A stretch of 64,000 nt of DNA from Halobellus captivus (GCF_007655485.1 NZ_VJXQ01000004.1:69204-133203); one strand, 5' to 3'. Shown: positions 48,238 to 57,750, counted from the first letter of the stretch. Program-made: numbers and translations. Notes: generated by a model from the letters alone, not told the origin.

Positions 48238-48507
48238 TCATTCCGATGCGGGTCGCCAGATCGCCGTGACCACGCCCTCGTCGGTCTCGACCGTCTGGTA
48301 CGCAATGCCCTGCTCGTCGAGTTTCGGGAACAGAAACTGCGGGACTCGGTCGTTGAGTTGGACGAAGACGTGGGCGTCGTCGAGTTCGGCGAGCCGATTC
48401 ATCGTTCGCTGTAGCGGCTCCGGCGGCGGGAGTTCCCGCGCGTCTAGGAAGTCGATAGCGCGGTCGGACGGTACGTCGAGTTCCGTGAGGTGCGCCTCTA
48501 CGTTCAT
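48238..48507 (-). CDS. DUF2249-domain protein
   Basis: The 89-aa protein has the DUF2249 pattern, with segments RAIDFLDARELPPPEPLQR, HVFVQLNDRVPQFLFPKL and GIAYQTVETDEGVVTAIWR. Small DUF2249 proteins are often encoded with denitrification genes in haloarchaea, but their function is unknown. This one lies next to nirK and has a palindrome at 48548-48559. A second member is at 61154-61387. Confidence 0.85.
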   Translation of the reverse strand: MNVEAHLTELDVPSDRAIDFLDARELPPPEPLQRTMNRLAELDDAHVFVQLNDRVPQFLFPKLDEQGIAYQTVETDEGVVTAIWRPASE

Positions 48508-48547
48508 ACGTACTACCCGACGGCTGCCGATCGTAGGAATTCGACGC

Positions 48548-48559
48548 CGAACCTGTTCG
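48548..48559. promoter_or_regulatory. Denitrification-type palindrome upstream of DUF2249 gene
   Basis: CGAACCTGTTCG keeps both CGAAC/GTTCG half-sites. It lies about 18 bp upstream of a weak TATA-like sequence (minus strand, about 48531-48540) and about 46 bp from the start at 48507. Confidence 0.5.
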
Positions 48560-48661
48560 GCCGGTATCGGCGAACAAGACGGCGACTCCCGTACCGAGGC
48601 CGACTGTTGCGGCCCCGATTACCGCGTCCCCGACTCGTCGCGTTCGTGCTCCCCAGCGATC

Positions 48662-49021
48662 TCACACGCCCGGAATTCCGATCGCCTCGAAGCCGCCGAT
48701 TCCGATGACGGCGAGGGCGTAGAGGATGATGACTGTCGCGATCCACGCGATTAGGGCGATCAGGACTGCCTTGACCCACCCGCCGGGGTATCGGTAGTTT
48801 ATCACGGCGACGTAGGCGACGAGCACCAGTATCGGGCCGAGAAGCGGGATCCAGCCGAACAGAAATCCCACGACCGCCCAGATGATCGCTCCAATCAACG
48901 CGGTCACGATCGCGTACGTGTAGTCCGCGTCACCCGTGATGACGCGCGCACCGACGTAAATTCCCAGTCCACCGACAAGCAGACTGACGACGAACACGAT
49001 TGCGGAGTCAATGAGTGCCAT
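48662..49021 (-). CDS. Small polytopic membrane protein
   Basis: The 119-aa protein has about four hydrophobic helices (SAIVFVVSLLVGGLGIYVGA, AIVTALIGAIIWAVVGFLFG, LLGPILVLVAYVAVINYRY, VLIALIAWIATVIILYALA). The ATG at 49021 is favoured because a TATA-like CTAACAATAC on the minus strand lies about 28 bp upstream. No function was recognised. It is transcribed toward the DUF2249 gene. Confidence 0.7.
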   Translation of the reverse strand: MALIDSAIVFVVSLLVGGLGIYVGARVITGDADYTYAIVTALIGAIIWAVVGFLFGWIPLLGPILVLVAYVAVINYRYPGGWVKAVLIALIAWIATVIILYALAVIGIGGFEAIGIPGV

Positions 49022-50175
49022 ACCGCCTATTTCCGGCGAGAGGTGTATTGTTAGCACTTATGTACCGAAGGAAACCCACATTTTCGACAGTCTTACGCGA
49101 TTACTCGGTAATCGGTTGCTCTGATTTCGGCGAGATCTCGTCGCTGAGTCCGAGATCAGACGCCCTATTTCACGTTTGTCGCTGTCGAGGAGTCCTCGAG
49201 TATCACATCGGAAGTATCGTACCTGGTCTGAGACGTTCATCATCCCGTCTGACGAGCACGCGCAGCGGGTATCCGATTATCAGGCACTATTGACGTTCTC
49301 AGCCAGTGCTCGTTTTCATCTTTCCAATCGCTCAGTTCAGGCTGTTCACGAACCGGTCACTTTGGTGGGTCGACGTGGATGGCGGGGAGGCGCCGATCCG
49401 TGCAGAAGCCGTCGCGCTCAGACCGGATTTCTCGAACGATCCGACGCGCATCCCGATTGGTACCGGAGGGGTTTTGTAGCGGTACCAGAGAGAGGAAGAT
49501 AGACGGCACGGTCAGACAGCCACCTTTCAACTCACGTGGTTTCCACGTGTGCTTTCCGCTGCCTGACCTACCCCGTCACTCTACTACCGAAGAGCGACCG
49601 CTATTCCAGATATAGACGCACCGAACCGAGAGCGTCAGGTTTGCGGGTCCGTTCTCTCGGCTGATTTACCGAAAGGGGAGTGAACTCAAGATTATCGAAT
49701 GGGTCAATACAGAGGATACATACATCAGATAGTTCGCCACAGGCGAGGAAGTTATGGCGGTGCCTTCGCCTCAGAGTAGTCATCAATCACACTATTATCT
49801 AGAGAATATTATGGATCGCTATATCCGTCGTTGGACGAAACTCCTTTTGCGCACTTATCGTGAAAAATCAGACCAGCCAAACATCCAATGCAGCCACGAC
49901 AGAGGGCTCAAAATAAGTAAATTCTCACCAACATTCGAATGGCACAGTCTTCGACTTGATTCCAATTGCATTTCTTCTCACACCGTCAAAAAAGTATGAA
50001 TATCAGTACATTTATTATATCATACGATAGTGACAGATCTTATGTCACACGATAGTGGACAGGCTCGTTTTCGCGGGGTCGCAGGCAGTGGGGGGATGAA
50101 TACTCACTTACTCGGGTTCCACGACGGAATACGCATCTCGAGAAAAACGGGCGTAATGCGGGTCAAAACGGGCAG
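49022..50175. other. 1.15-kb region without recognisable genes
   Basis: I see no convincing CDS in either strand. The region holds a perfect 7-bp palindrome CACGTGG-TTT-CCACGTG at 49533-49549, an AT-rich stretch at about 49780-50040, and a short ACGATAGTG direct repeat near 50024-50055. A short frame starting at about 50042 is not supported. The region separates the nirK block from the surface-protein insert. Confidence 0.55.
49533..49549. repeat. Perfect inverted repeat CACGTGG-TTT-CCACGTG
   Basis: A 17-bp inverted repeat with 7-bp arms and a 3-nt spacer, in a gene-free region. It could be an operator or a small hairpin; no adjacent gene start was found. Confidence 0.5.
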
Positions 50176-52542
50176 ATGACCACCGATAGTTCACAGTTCG
50201 AGACATTCCGTTCGATCGCTTTTTCGGTGGTAATGATCCTCGCCATCATCGCCATCGGAACTGTCGGATCTAGTGGCGTGGCTGCAGCCGAGACGGAGAT
50301 CACTAGCTGTACAGATATCACCACGTCCGGCACGTACGTCCTCGGAGCGGACCTCGAGAAGGACCAGACAGGCAACGGCGACGCCTGCATCGAGATCACC
50401 GCGGACGATGTGCACCTCGACGGGCAAGGGCACGCGATCACGGGTGGCGACCCCATCGAAAATCCGAACTACGGTATCCACGTTAACGGTTCGACGAACG
50501 TGACGGTCACCGACGTGACAGTCGATGGGTGGGACGAGATCGGTCACGGGATTAGAGCCGACGGGGCGACGGACGTCACCTTCCGGGACGTCACTGCATC
50601 GAACAACTCGTACGGGGTATCGGTGCTTCGGACCGATGGCTTCACGGTGGAGAACGTCCGTGCGGTGGAGAACAACCGGGCCGGATTGCAGGCGTACAAC
50701 TCCACGATGGGGGTCTTCCGGGACGTAGAAGCGGTGGACAACTCCGACGGCATTGATGGCTTCTATGGCCTCCGAGTGGTCGACGAGTCGTCAGACGTCC
50801 TGGTCGAGAACGCGACCGTCACGGGGACCGGAAACAACGGAGACGGTATCAAGGTCAGCTGGCATGTCCTCTCGAACGTGACCATCCGTGACGCGACCGT
50901 CCTCGATAACGACGGTGCCGGGCTGCACATCGAGTCCAACAAGGTCGATATCGAGAACGTCACTGCGCGTAGCAACAATTGGTCCTTCGTTATGGAGGAG
51001 GGCTTCGAAACCGACGGCCCGGCCCAAGTCGAGGGACTGGACATCGGCGATTCGACCGCGCCGAACACCACGCTGGACTTCGAGGCCTGGAACGTCCGGG
51101 TACGTGGAAACTCCACGCCCCCGCCTCACTCCTCTGTGGTCGGTCTCGGACGGTACTTCGAGGTCGAGGAGATCGGCGACGGCTACATCGACACAACCGT
51201 CGACTTCGACGAGGCGGACCTCGGTCGCGTCAGCTCCGTAATGTTGGACCTCTACCGGTTCGACGGGACCGGGTGGAACAGGAACGATAATTCTGACATC
51301 GATACCGGGGCACTGACGGTGACTGCAAACTTCACCGAACCGGGTACCATCGGCATCTTCGGGTTCCCTCCAGTCGCGTCGTACGAGGTGTCACTGGTCA
51401 ACGAGACCATCGCCCAGGGGGAGCCTCTAGAGGCCGAACTCACGAACGTTATTGGCACTAAGGGCAATCCCCACGAAAATTACACGACCATCGAGTTCGA
51501 GCTGCCGAACGGGTCGACCGTCTACGCCGGAACGTCGGTCGACGACGGCGAGGGCGTGCACAATCTGACGGTGCTGGACGGAAGCGAAACCGAAAATATC
51601 GAGCCCGGCACGTACACCGGCCTCGAGTCCAACCTCATCGATGAGGACTTCATCAACGACACCTACGATCTGACGGTGAAGGAACCGTCTTTTAAGGTCG
51701 ATTCGGAACTTGCCGGTGTGGTCTCCGACGATAGCGGGATGGAGGTCAACGCGACCTGGCTACCAGTCCAAGATGGCGGGGCGACCCTCTCGGTCGCTGG
51801 CCAGGAGATCCCGGTCGCCGTTGAGAACCACAACGTCTCCACCACCGTCGACCTCTCCGAGCACCTCGACCCGGAGACAGCGACCGGCTCGACACCCATC
51901 GAACTCGGTATCGATATGGGTACCTGGCAATTCAGCCGAACTGACGAAGTCCGCCTCGTCCACGAGGCGCACGACCTCGAGGAAGGCTATACCCGCTGGT
52001 CGATTCCACAACCCGCTGAAGTGTACGTCTCCGATGGCGTCGTAGATCTGACCCAGTGGCGCAACGCCGAGACGTCATACGACGATGTGAGCTTCGATGT
52101 CAACACGGAGGAGACGGTCACGGATGGCGAGGACCTTCATAAGGGACTGTATGTCAACGCTGACACGCCAGACGAGCGCATCGGCTACGACTTTGTGACG
52201 CCCGGCGAGGAAGGGCTTTCACCGGGTGGCGCAGAGACCATCGACGAGGGCTGGCACCTGCTGAGTTCGAATTACGACGTCAGTTCCGGCAACCAGACGT
52301 TGAACCTCGATCTCAACACGGTGTCGAGTCTGCCAGCGACCCCGACTGATTATGAGGGCGATGAAGGTATGGTGGCCCACGATCCGAGCACGTTCGTCCG
52401 CATCGGTGGCGATGACGTGGTCGATCCCTATGACACCTACTGGGTGTACGTCGATCTCGGCGTAGACGGTGAGACCCGCGCGATCAGTGCTGCCGAGTAC
52501 GACCCGGCAGAACGAAAAGAAATCCTCGACGGGGAAAGCTAA
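50176..52542 (+). CDS. Large secreted NosD/CASH-type beta-helix protein
   Basis: The 788-aa protein has a signal peptide (SIAFSVVMILAIIAIG, cut after GVAAAE). A right-handed beta-helix covers about residues 45-310 (for example DDVHLDGQGHAITGG, TDVTFRDVTASNNSYGVSV, SDVLVENATVTGTGNNGDGI). Further beta-rich domains follow to the C-terminus, with many Asn-x-Ser/Thr sites suitable for N-glycosylation. No nos cluster genes are nearby, so it is more likely a surface protein than NosD. No clear C-terminal anchor is seen. It starts a surface-protein operon with the next (broken) gene 5 bp downstream. Confidence 0.75.
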   Translation: MTTDSSQFETFRSIAFSVVMILAIIAIGTVGSSGVAAAETEITSCTDITTSGTYVLGADLEKDQTGNGDACIEITADDVHLDGQGHAITGGDPIENPNYGIHVNGSTNVTVTDVTVDGWDEIGHGIRADGATDVTFRDVTASNNSYGVSVLRTDGFTVENVRAVENNRAGLQAYNSTMGVFRDVEAVDNSDGIDGFYGLRVVDESSDVLVENATVTGTGNNGDGIKVSWHVLSNVTIRDATVLDNDGAGLHIESNKVDIENVTARSNNWSFVMEEGFETDGPAQVEGLDIGDSTAPNTTLDFEAWNVRVRGNSTPPPHSSVVGLGRYFEVEEIGDGYIDTTVDFDEADLGRVSSVMLDLYRFDGTGWNRNDNSDIDTGALTVTANFTEPGTIGIFGFPPVASYEVSLVNETIAQGEPLEAELTNVIGTKGNPHENYTTIEFELPNGSTVYAGTSVDDGEGVHNLTVLDGSETENIEPGTYTGLESNLIDEDFINDTYDLTVKEPSFKVDSELAGVVSDDSGMEVNATWLPVQDGGATLSVAGQEIPVAVENHNVSTTVDLSEHLDPETATGSTPIELGIDMGTWQFSRTDEVRLVHEAHDLEEGYTRWSIPQPAEVYVSDGVVDLTQWRNAETSYDDVSFDVNTEETVTDGEDLHKGLYVNADTPDERIGYDFVTPGEEGLSPGGAETIDEGWHLLSSNYDVSSGNQTLNLDLNTVSSLPATPTDYEGDEGMVAHDPSTFVRIGGDDVVDPYDTYWVYVDLGVDGETRAISAAEYDPAERKEILDGES

Positions 52543-52547
52543 CTAAG

Positions 52548-53213
52548 ATGGCCAACGCCAGAAACGGATCCATACGGACGGGAATGCAGCTCGGCCTGAT
52601 CGCGGTCCTCACCGCAACCGGAGGGATCCTCGGAGTCGCGGGAGTCGTGGCGGGCGCACCCGGAGAGCCAATCTCGTTCTACGGGGAGGCGACGGACGCC
52701 GATGGCGATTCTGCGGGCGTGGGAACGGTTATCGTTGCCGTGGTCGACGGCGGTGTAGTCGATAGCATCACCGTCACAGAATCGGGGATATACGCCAACG
52801 ATAGCCCGACGGCCGAGAAGCTCCGAACCCACACGAACGCCGGTGGGACGGTGACCTTCCACGTTGGCAGTGCGGATGGTCCGCAGGCCGATGAGACCCA
52901 CAATATCGGTGAGTCTGGCGTCTTCGAACTGGATCTGACCTTCCCGGCCGGAACGTTTGCCGCCGAATCAGACGACTCGGAATCATCTGACGGAGGCGGT
53001 GACAGTCCGGGTGGGCCCGGTGGTGGCGAAGGCGGTGCGGCTGGACCGGGTGGCGGTTTGGGTACACCCACGACCGAGGCTCCCCAGTCGGATGAAGGAA
53101 CTCAACAACGCGTCACCGAAGACCTCGTTGACAGCGACTCCACCGAACCGGGCGTGCAGGTGCCGATAAATGGTGGCCCAGTTGAGGAACTCTCATTCGA
53201 TGAGAGGGGTTAG
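52548..53213 (+). pseudogene. N-terminal half of split PGF-pre-PGF surface protein
   Basis: The 221-aa fragment has a signal peptide (GMQLGLIAVLTATGGILG), a beta-rich domain (VGTVIVAVVDGGVVDS) and a Gly-rich linker. It stops (TAG at 53211-53213) inside the start of the conserved PGF-pre-PGF region (VEELSFDERG). The next frame resumes 5 bp later with the rest of that domain. One extra base in the GGGG run at about 53206-53209 would join the two frames with sensible sequence, so this is probably one gene broken by a single-base deletion, or a sequencing error. Confidence 0.6.
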
Positions 53214-53218
53214 ACGGG

Positions 53219-53740
53219 ATGGGAGAAGTTAGCGTGACGACGCAGGAAACCGCTCCTCCGGGTGTGACAGACGAGTTGGATCCCGACAGCGTCGTCGTCT
53301 CCGTGGAGATAACCGTCCCCGCGGCCGCCGAAGATTTGCCAGCCCGAATCCGGTTCAGGATAACGACTGACGAACTCGGTGAGCGTGAGCTCGACTCGCT
53401 GCGGGTCGTTCGAGTGGTTGACGGTCAGAATCAGGAGCTACCGACGGAAGTGAGCGAAGCACCTGACGGCAACTACGTGATAGAAGCCGACACCCCGGGT
53501 TTTTCAACATTTGCGGTGGTTTCCGTCAACGACAACACTGCCCCCAGCGGGGGTACCGCTTCCCCGACGACTCAGACGCCGACACCATCCTCGCCACAGA
53601 TTTCTGAAGCGACGCCGTCGAACGAGCCTGATACGGAAACGCGGACCGAATCTTCCAGTGGGGTACCTGGATTCGGGCCTGTGATCACTACTCTCGCAAT
53701 AATCGTTGCGGGACTCGTCGCGCACAGTCGAGAAATATGA
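53219..53740 (+). pseudogene. C-terminal half of split PGF-pre-PGF surface protein, with PGF-CTERM
   Basis: The 173-aa fragment begins GEVSVTTQETAPPGV and continues VVSVEITVPAAAEDLPARI, RITTDELGERELDSLRVVR and TPGFSTFAVVSV. That is the pattern of the PGF-pre-PGF domain found in archaeal surface proteins. After a Thr/Pro/Ser stalk it ends in GVPGFGPVITTLAIIVAGLV, a PGF-CTERM tail processed by archaeosortase. It has no signal peptide of its own, which supports it being the continuation of 52548-53213. Confidence 0.65.
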
Positions 53741-53914
53741 GCTGACGAAATTCGCTGCTGTCAATCTAGTCCAGGTGGATACGCAGAGTGTGAGTACAAC
53801 CAGTCGGAAGTAGCCGTTGGTAGTCGACACATCGTTACCCATCCTAACCCGGATGAGAGCGACGTCGAATCGAGAACTACAGATCAACTACTGAGTGAGT
53901 CGAGAGGTCAGCAT

Positions 53915-53954
53915 CCGGCGACCGAGCGGCTCGTAGAGCCCGGTAGGTCGCCGG
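53915..53954. repeat. Nested perfect hairpin
   Basis: CCGGCGACC (53915-53923) pairs with GGTCGCCGG (53946-53954). Inside, GGCTC pairs with GAGCC around a GTA loop. The 9-bp outer and 5-bp inner stems are both perfect. Confidence 0.65.
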
Positions 53955-54016
53955 TCCACTCGCCGAAGACGAAGTCAAGAGCCGACCAACGGGAGACTTG
54001 CAGTGCTTTTCGTCCT

Positions 54017-54059
54017 GCTTTTGCCGAGGACCGGCTTCGCCGGTCCGCAGCGCAAAAGC
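54017..54059. terminator. Second long hairpin, possible bidirectional terminator
   Basis: The outer stem is GCTTTTGC/GCAAAAGC and the inner stem GGACCGGC/GCCGGTCC around a TTC loop, with a small internal loop between them. T-rich runs on both strands suit termination of the converging surface-protein and norB transcripts. Confidence 0.5.
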
Positions 54060-54136
54060 TGAGTATGCACGTCTACCGAACGCTTGTTCCCCGACCGACT
54101 GTTTCTAAAAAACGTTAAGCGGTCCGATACTCACTC

Positions 54137-56419
54137 TCAGTCGTCGCTCAATATCCCCTCTGCGACGGCCATATCCTCCACAGACGGATCGTCCTCCGAG
54201 CGCCGGAGGACGAACCGTTTTCTCAGTAGGTCGGCCGCGTAAATCGCGGTTCCGAGGATGATGAGCGTGTCGCCGGGCAGCCGCGCCCAGAACAGCGTCT
54301 GCACGATCGGCTGATTGTAGAAGGCGAGGCCCCGTCCGGCCGCGTAGCCCTGCGTGAACACGGCTTCCAACTGGAGGAACCCGACCGGGAGGACGGAGAC
54401 GAACACCATCAGCGCGAGGCCGACGTTCCAACACCAGAAGGCGGCGCGGAGCCACGAGCCGTCCCAGCGGTCGGGGTCGATCGAGAGTTGAAGCATATAC
54501 GTGACCATTCCCAGCGCGAGGAAGCCGAACGCGCCGAACATCGCGGCGTGGGCGTGGCCGACAGTGAGGTACGTCCCGTGCTCGTAGTAGTTGATGAGCG
54601 GGAGGTTGATGAAGAAGCCGAGGACGCCCGCGCCGACGAAGTTCCAGACGCCGCTGGCGACGATGAACAGGAACGGGAGTCGGTAGGGGAACTCGTCGAC
54701 GGTCATCGCGCTGTACTGGCCGAGCGCCTCGTAGAGGATGAACACCAGCGGGATGAGTTCGAGCGTCGAGAAGACGCTCCCGATCGGTATCCACATATCC
54801 GGCATCCCGACCCACCAGTAGTGATGCGAAACTCCGATTACGCCGGTGCCCATCACGAGCAACGCCTGTAGCATCACGGCCTTCTCGGCGCTGCGTCGCG
54901 AGAGGAGGTTCATCGAGACGAGCGTGAGTCCGATGATGGCCACGATGAAGAACTCGAAGGCACCCTCGACCCACATGTGGACGACCCACCAGCGCCAGAA
55001 CTCGGTGACGGCGATGTTGGTCGAGGGCGTGAAGAGGAATCCGGCCGCGAACAACAGCGCGATCGACCCGCCAGCGTAGAGGATCATGTGTGCGAGGCCG
55101 TAGATCGGTTCACGATCGAGCAGCGGCTTGAGGCCTCGGACCGCCAACACGGCCCAGACACCGAAGCCAGCGAGGATGCCGAACTGCCAGATCTTCCCGA
55201 CTTCCAGGTACTCGAGCCCCTCGTTGCCGAGGAGCCACCAGAGCTGATCGCCGAAGTAGCCGTTCGATCCCAGCCAGATCCCGGCCAGACCACCGACAAC
55301 GACGACGACGATCGCACCGAGGAGGCCGTTCACGTACGTCGACTGGTTGGACGGCTCGTGGCCGGTCAGGAGCGGGGGAAGGAACAGTCCAGCGCCGAGC
55401 CAGGTCGCCGCGATCCAGAGGATCCCGAGGTCGATGTGCCACGTCTTCGCGATGGCGAACGGGAGCAGTTGGAGGATGTGCACGCCAAAGATCTCCTCGA
55501 TGCCGAAGAACCCGGCGCGCTCGATGTAGAAGTGCGCGAGCAACCCTCCCAACAGGACTTGTGCGAGGAACAGCCCGGCCGCGACGGGGATGAACCGAAG
55601 CGCGGCGCGTTGGCTCGGGAAGACGCTCACGTCGCCCGGCTGGGGAACCGAGATTCCCGCGGCCTCTGGTTCGGGTAGTTCGACCGAACGGTACAGCCAG
55701 ATTCCGGCCCCGGCACCAGCGACGAGCAGCACCATCGCGATGACGCTCCAGGTCATCGCGGCGGGCGTCGCGTCGTTACCCGCACCTGGTTGGTACGGCC
55801 AGTCGTTGGTGTAGGAGTGCGAACTCCCCGGACGGTCGGTGTGAGAGAACCACGCGGTCCACATCGCGAAGTCCGCGAACTGGCGAGCATCGGACTCGGA
55901 GTCGATCATTCCGGCCCCGACTCCGCGCTCGTGAGAGCCCTCGTGATACCGCTGGACGTACTCTTGACGCATCTGCTCGTGTGCGTATAGCTCGGCGGCG
56001 GAGTACTGGATCGATCCGCCGTCGTGGGACTGATCTAAGTCCTGCTTGACGACGTCGGCAATCGCGGCTTGGCGCTCAGAGGAGAGGTCGCCGTAGGCCG
56101 CGCCGTACCGCTCCTCCGCGTAGTAGTCGCGCATATGCCGCACTTTCAATTCGAGCGCGTCGGCGGTGTAGTCGACGCCGTAGTACGCGCCGTTACCCAG
56201 GATCGAGCCGTGGTTCATCAGGCCGTTCCGCTGGAACGTCCGCTTTCCGTCCCGAATCTCTTGGCCGGTGACGACGACGTCTCCGTCGGGTCCGACCACC
56301 TCCTCGGGGATCGGCGGCGCTTCCTGGTAGGCGAACCACGCCCCCGTGCCCATCACGACGAGATTGAAGATGAACACGACGGCGATTACTTTCGCGATCG
56401 TCTTTCGTCGTATCTGCAT
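54137..56419 (-). CDS. norB: Quinol-dependent nitric oxide reductase (qNor)
   Basis: The 760-aa membrane enzyme reduces NO to N2O. It has the N-terminal NorC-like extension fused to the NorB core and lacks a CxxCH heme c site, as expected for qNor. Catalytic-core segments include HILQLLPFAIAKTWHIDLG, HMWVEGAFEFF (conserved Glu), VIGVSHHYWWVGMP (binuclear-centre His pair) and TVGHAHAAMFGAFGF (heme His). The ATG at 56419 is chosen over 56446 because upstream promoter-like sequence occupies that region. A palindrome at 56487-56498 lies upstream. It is downstream of the multicopper oxidase gene on the same strand. Confidence 0.93.
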   Translation of the reverse strand: MQIRRKTIAKVIAVVFIFNLVVMGTGAWFAYQEAPPIPEEVVGPDGDVVVTGQEIRDGKRTFQRNGLMNHGSILGNGAYYGVDYTADALELKVRHMRDYYAEERYGAAYGDLSSERQAAIADVVKQDLDQSHDGGSIQYSAAELYAHEQMRQEYVQRYHEGSHERGVGAGMIDSESDARQFADFAMWTAWFSHTDRPGSSHSYTNDWPYQPGAGNDATPAAMTWSVIAMVLLVAGAGAGIWLYRSVELPEPEAAGISVPQPGDVSVFPSQRAALRFIPVAAGLFLAQVLLGGLLAHFYIERAGFFGIEEIFGVHILQLLPFAIAKTWHIDLGILWIAATWLGAGLFLPPLLTGHEPSNQSTYVNGLLGAIVVVVVGGLAGIWLGSNGYFGDQLWWLLGNEGLEYLEVGKIWQFGILAGFGVWAVLAVRGLKPLLDREPIYGLAHMILYAGGSIALLFAAGFLFTPSTNIAVTEFWRWWVVHMWVEGAFEFFIVAIIGLTLVSMNLLSRRSAEKAVMLQALLVMGTGVIGVSHHYWWVGMPDMWIPIGSVFSTLELIPLVFILYEALGQYSAMTVDEFPYRLPFLFIVASGVWNFVGAGVLGFFINLPLINYYEHGTYLTVGHAHAAMFGAFGFLALGMVTYMLQLSIDPDRWDGSWLRAAFWCWNVGLALMVFVSVLPVGFLQLEAVFTQGYAAGRGLAFYNQPIVQTLFWARLPGDTLIILGTAIYAADLLRKRFVLRRSEDDPSVEDMAVAEGILSDD

Positions 56420-56486
56420 ACGGGCGGTCGTACGGACGACCCCCAAAAGAACGTCCGAGCCCGTTCCCGAGCCGAATCATCGGAGA

Positions 56487-56498
56487 CGAATATGTTCG
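56487..56498. promoter_or_regulatory. Denitrification-type palindrome upstream of norB
   Basis: CGAATATGTTCG is a full consensus match, centred about 45 bp from a weak minus-strand TATA-like TCTTTTG near 56444-56450, and about 73 bp from the norB start. Confidence 0.65.
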
Positions 56499-56567
56499 TC
56501 CACGAGTGCGACTCGGTACCCGCGGGGTCGGTGTCCACGTTGTCGGCTCGACGAGTGAAATTTCGCT

Positions 56568-57722
56568 CTATCCTTCGTATCCAGCGTACTCCATCAGCTG
56601 TGCGAAGATATCGGTGTCCATCACGCTCTCGTAGACGACGCCGCCGAGCATCCCGCCCGGGTAGAAGCCGCCGTTCATCACGTGGTTCACCTTGTGGCAG
56701 TGCAGCAGGTAGATACCCGGTTCCGCGTCGGCGGTGAACTCGATCGTGTGCCGCTCGGCCGGAGCGATGTTCGTGATGTCCATCTCGTGTCTCGCGGCCT
56801 CGGGGATCACCCCACCGTCCTTCTCGGTCCGCTCGAAGCGGTGGTTGTGGATGTGCAGCGGGTGACTCATATACCCGTTGTTGGCGAAGTGGATCCGCAC
56901 CTGGTCTCCTTCGCTGACGATGACGGGTGAACCATCCTCCGGGTGAAGGGTTCGAGGCGCGCTCTTTCCGTTGATCGTGAAGATGTCGGGATTTCGATTT
57001 CGAGGATCGTAGCTCACGTCCTCGCCCGCCATCTGTCGCGGCAGTCTCGAATCCCAGTCCTTGACGGTCATGAAGTACTCTCGGTCGGCTGGCTCGTAGC
57101 CCTCCGGGTCCACCCGGAAGATGCCGTACATCCCCATCTCGATGTGTCGGTGCGTCTGGTAGTGGCAGTGATACAGGTGGGTGCCGGGCACGTTCGCGGG
57201 AATGGTGTACGTGTGCTTCTCGCCGGGGTCGACCCGGATTCCCGTCGTCGTCGGCACGCCGTCGTCCTTCCACGCCTTGCGGACGCCGTGGAAGTGCAGC
57301 GTGTGCGGCCGCATCCCTCCCGTGTTGTCGAGCGTCACCTCCATATCGTTGCCTTCGGTCGTTCGGAGAATCGGTCCGGGGACGCTCGGGTCGCCGTCGT
57401 CGGCCTGGAACGCCCACACCTGCGGGATGTTCACCGGGCCGCCCATCGTTTCCAGCGGGTGCGCGGAGTGGCGCGCGGGCATTGATTTCAGGGTGACTGA
57501 CCCGCCCTGCTCGTCGACGTTGACGACCTCCGGGGGGCTCGTCGACGGAAGGGACTCGTCCTGCGCCGCTGCTGCGCCTGAGCCACCCTGGAGAGCGGTC
57601 TGCGTCCGGTCGCTCGTGGGTGCCGTACAACCAGCCACGCCGAGGACTCCCGCACTCCCAGTGGCCGCGAGGAACTCTCGGCGAGACATCGTCGAACCGG
57701 GTGCACCTACGTAGTTGCTCAT
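56568..57722 (-). CDS. Two-domain multicopper oxidase
   Basis: The 384-aa protein has a Tat signal (MSRREFLAA), a lipobox-like GVAGC and two cupredoxin domains. All four multicopper-oxidase motifs are present: PHTLHFHG (His140, 143, 145), HLYHCHYQTH with Met196/198, HPLHIHNH (His287, 290, 292) and LHCHKVNHVM (His341, Cys342, His343, His347). Because both domains keep a Cys of type 1 copper sites, it looks like a type-A two-domain oxidase, not a nitrite reductase, although it may be mislabelled nirK. It lies 148 bp before norB, downstream of a palindrome, so it belongs to the anaerobic regulon; its substrate is unknown. Confidence 0.83.
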   Translation of the reverse strand: MSNYVGAPGSTMSRREFLAATGSAGVLGVAGCTAPTSDRTQTALQGGSGAAAAQDESLPSTSPPEVVNVDEQGGSVTLKSMPARHSAHPLETMGGPVNIPQVWAFQADDGDPSVPGPILRTTEGNDMEVTLDNTGGMRPHTLHFHGVRKAWKDDGVPTTTGIRVDPGEKHTYTIPANVPGTHLYHCHYQTHRHIEMGMYGIFRVDPEGYEPADREYFMTVKDWDSRLPRQMAGEDVSYDPRNRNPDIFTINGKSAPRTLHPEDGSPVIVSEGDQVRIHFANNGYMSHPLHIHNHRFERTEKDGGVIPEAARHEMDITNIAPAERHTIEFTADAEPGIYLLHCHKVNHVMNGGFYPGGMLGGVVYESVMDTDIFAQLMEYAGYEG

Positions 57723-57750
57723 TACAGTTTCCTCTCGGGGTGTGTAGCCC

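Larger units (their letters stand above)
53741..54136. other. Convergent intergenic region with two strong hairpins
   Basis: This 396-bp gap between converging genes has no clear CDS. It contains two long, nested inverted repeats (53915-53954 and 54017-54059). Either bidirectional termination or a structured RNA could explain them. Confidence 0.55.

Noticed and set aside
49022..50175. Several short frames in the 1.15-kb gap, including one starting near 50042
   Set aside because: None has a domain, a good start context or haloarchaeal-type acidic composition.
50176..52542. Possible NosD of a nitrous oxide reductase cluster
   Set aside because: The beta-helix resembles NosD, but no nosZ, nosF or nosY genes are present nearby and extra surface-type domains follow, so the name is not justified.
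56568..57722. Call as a second nirK nitrite reductase
   Set aside because: The HCH motifs in both domains and HxHG/HPLHIH motifs fit a two-domain multicopper oxidase better than NirK.
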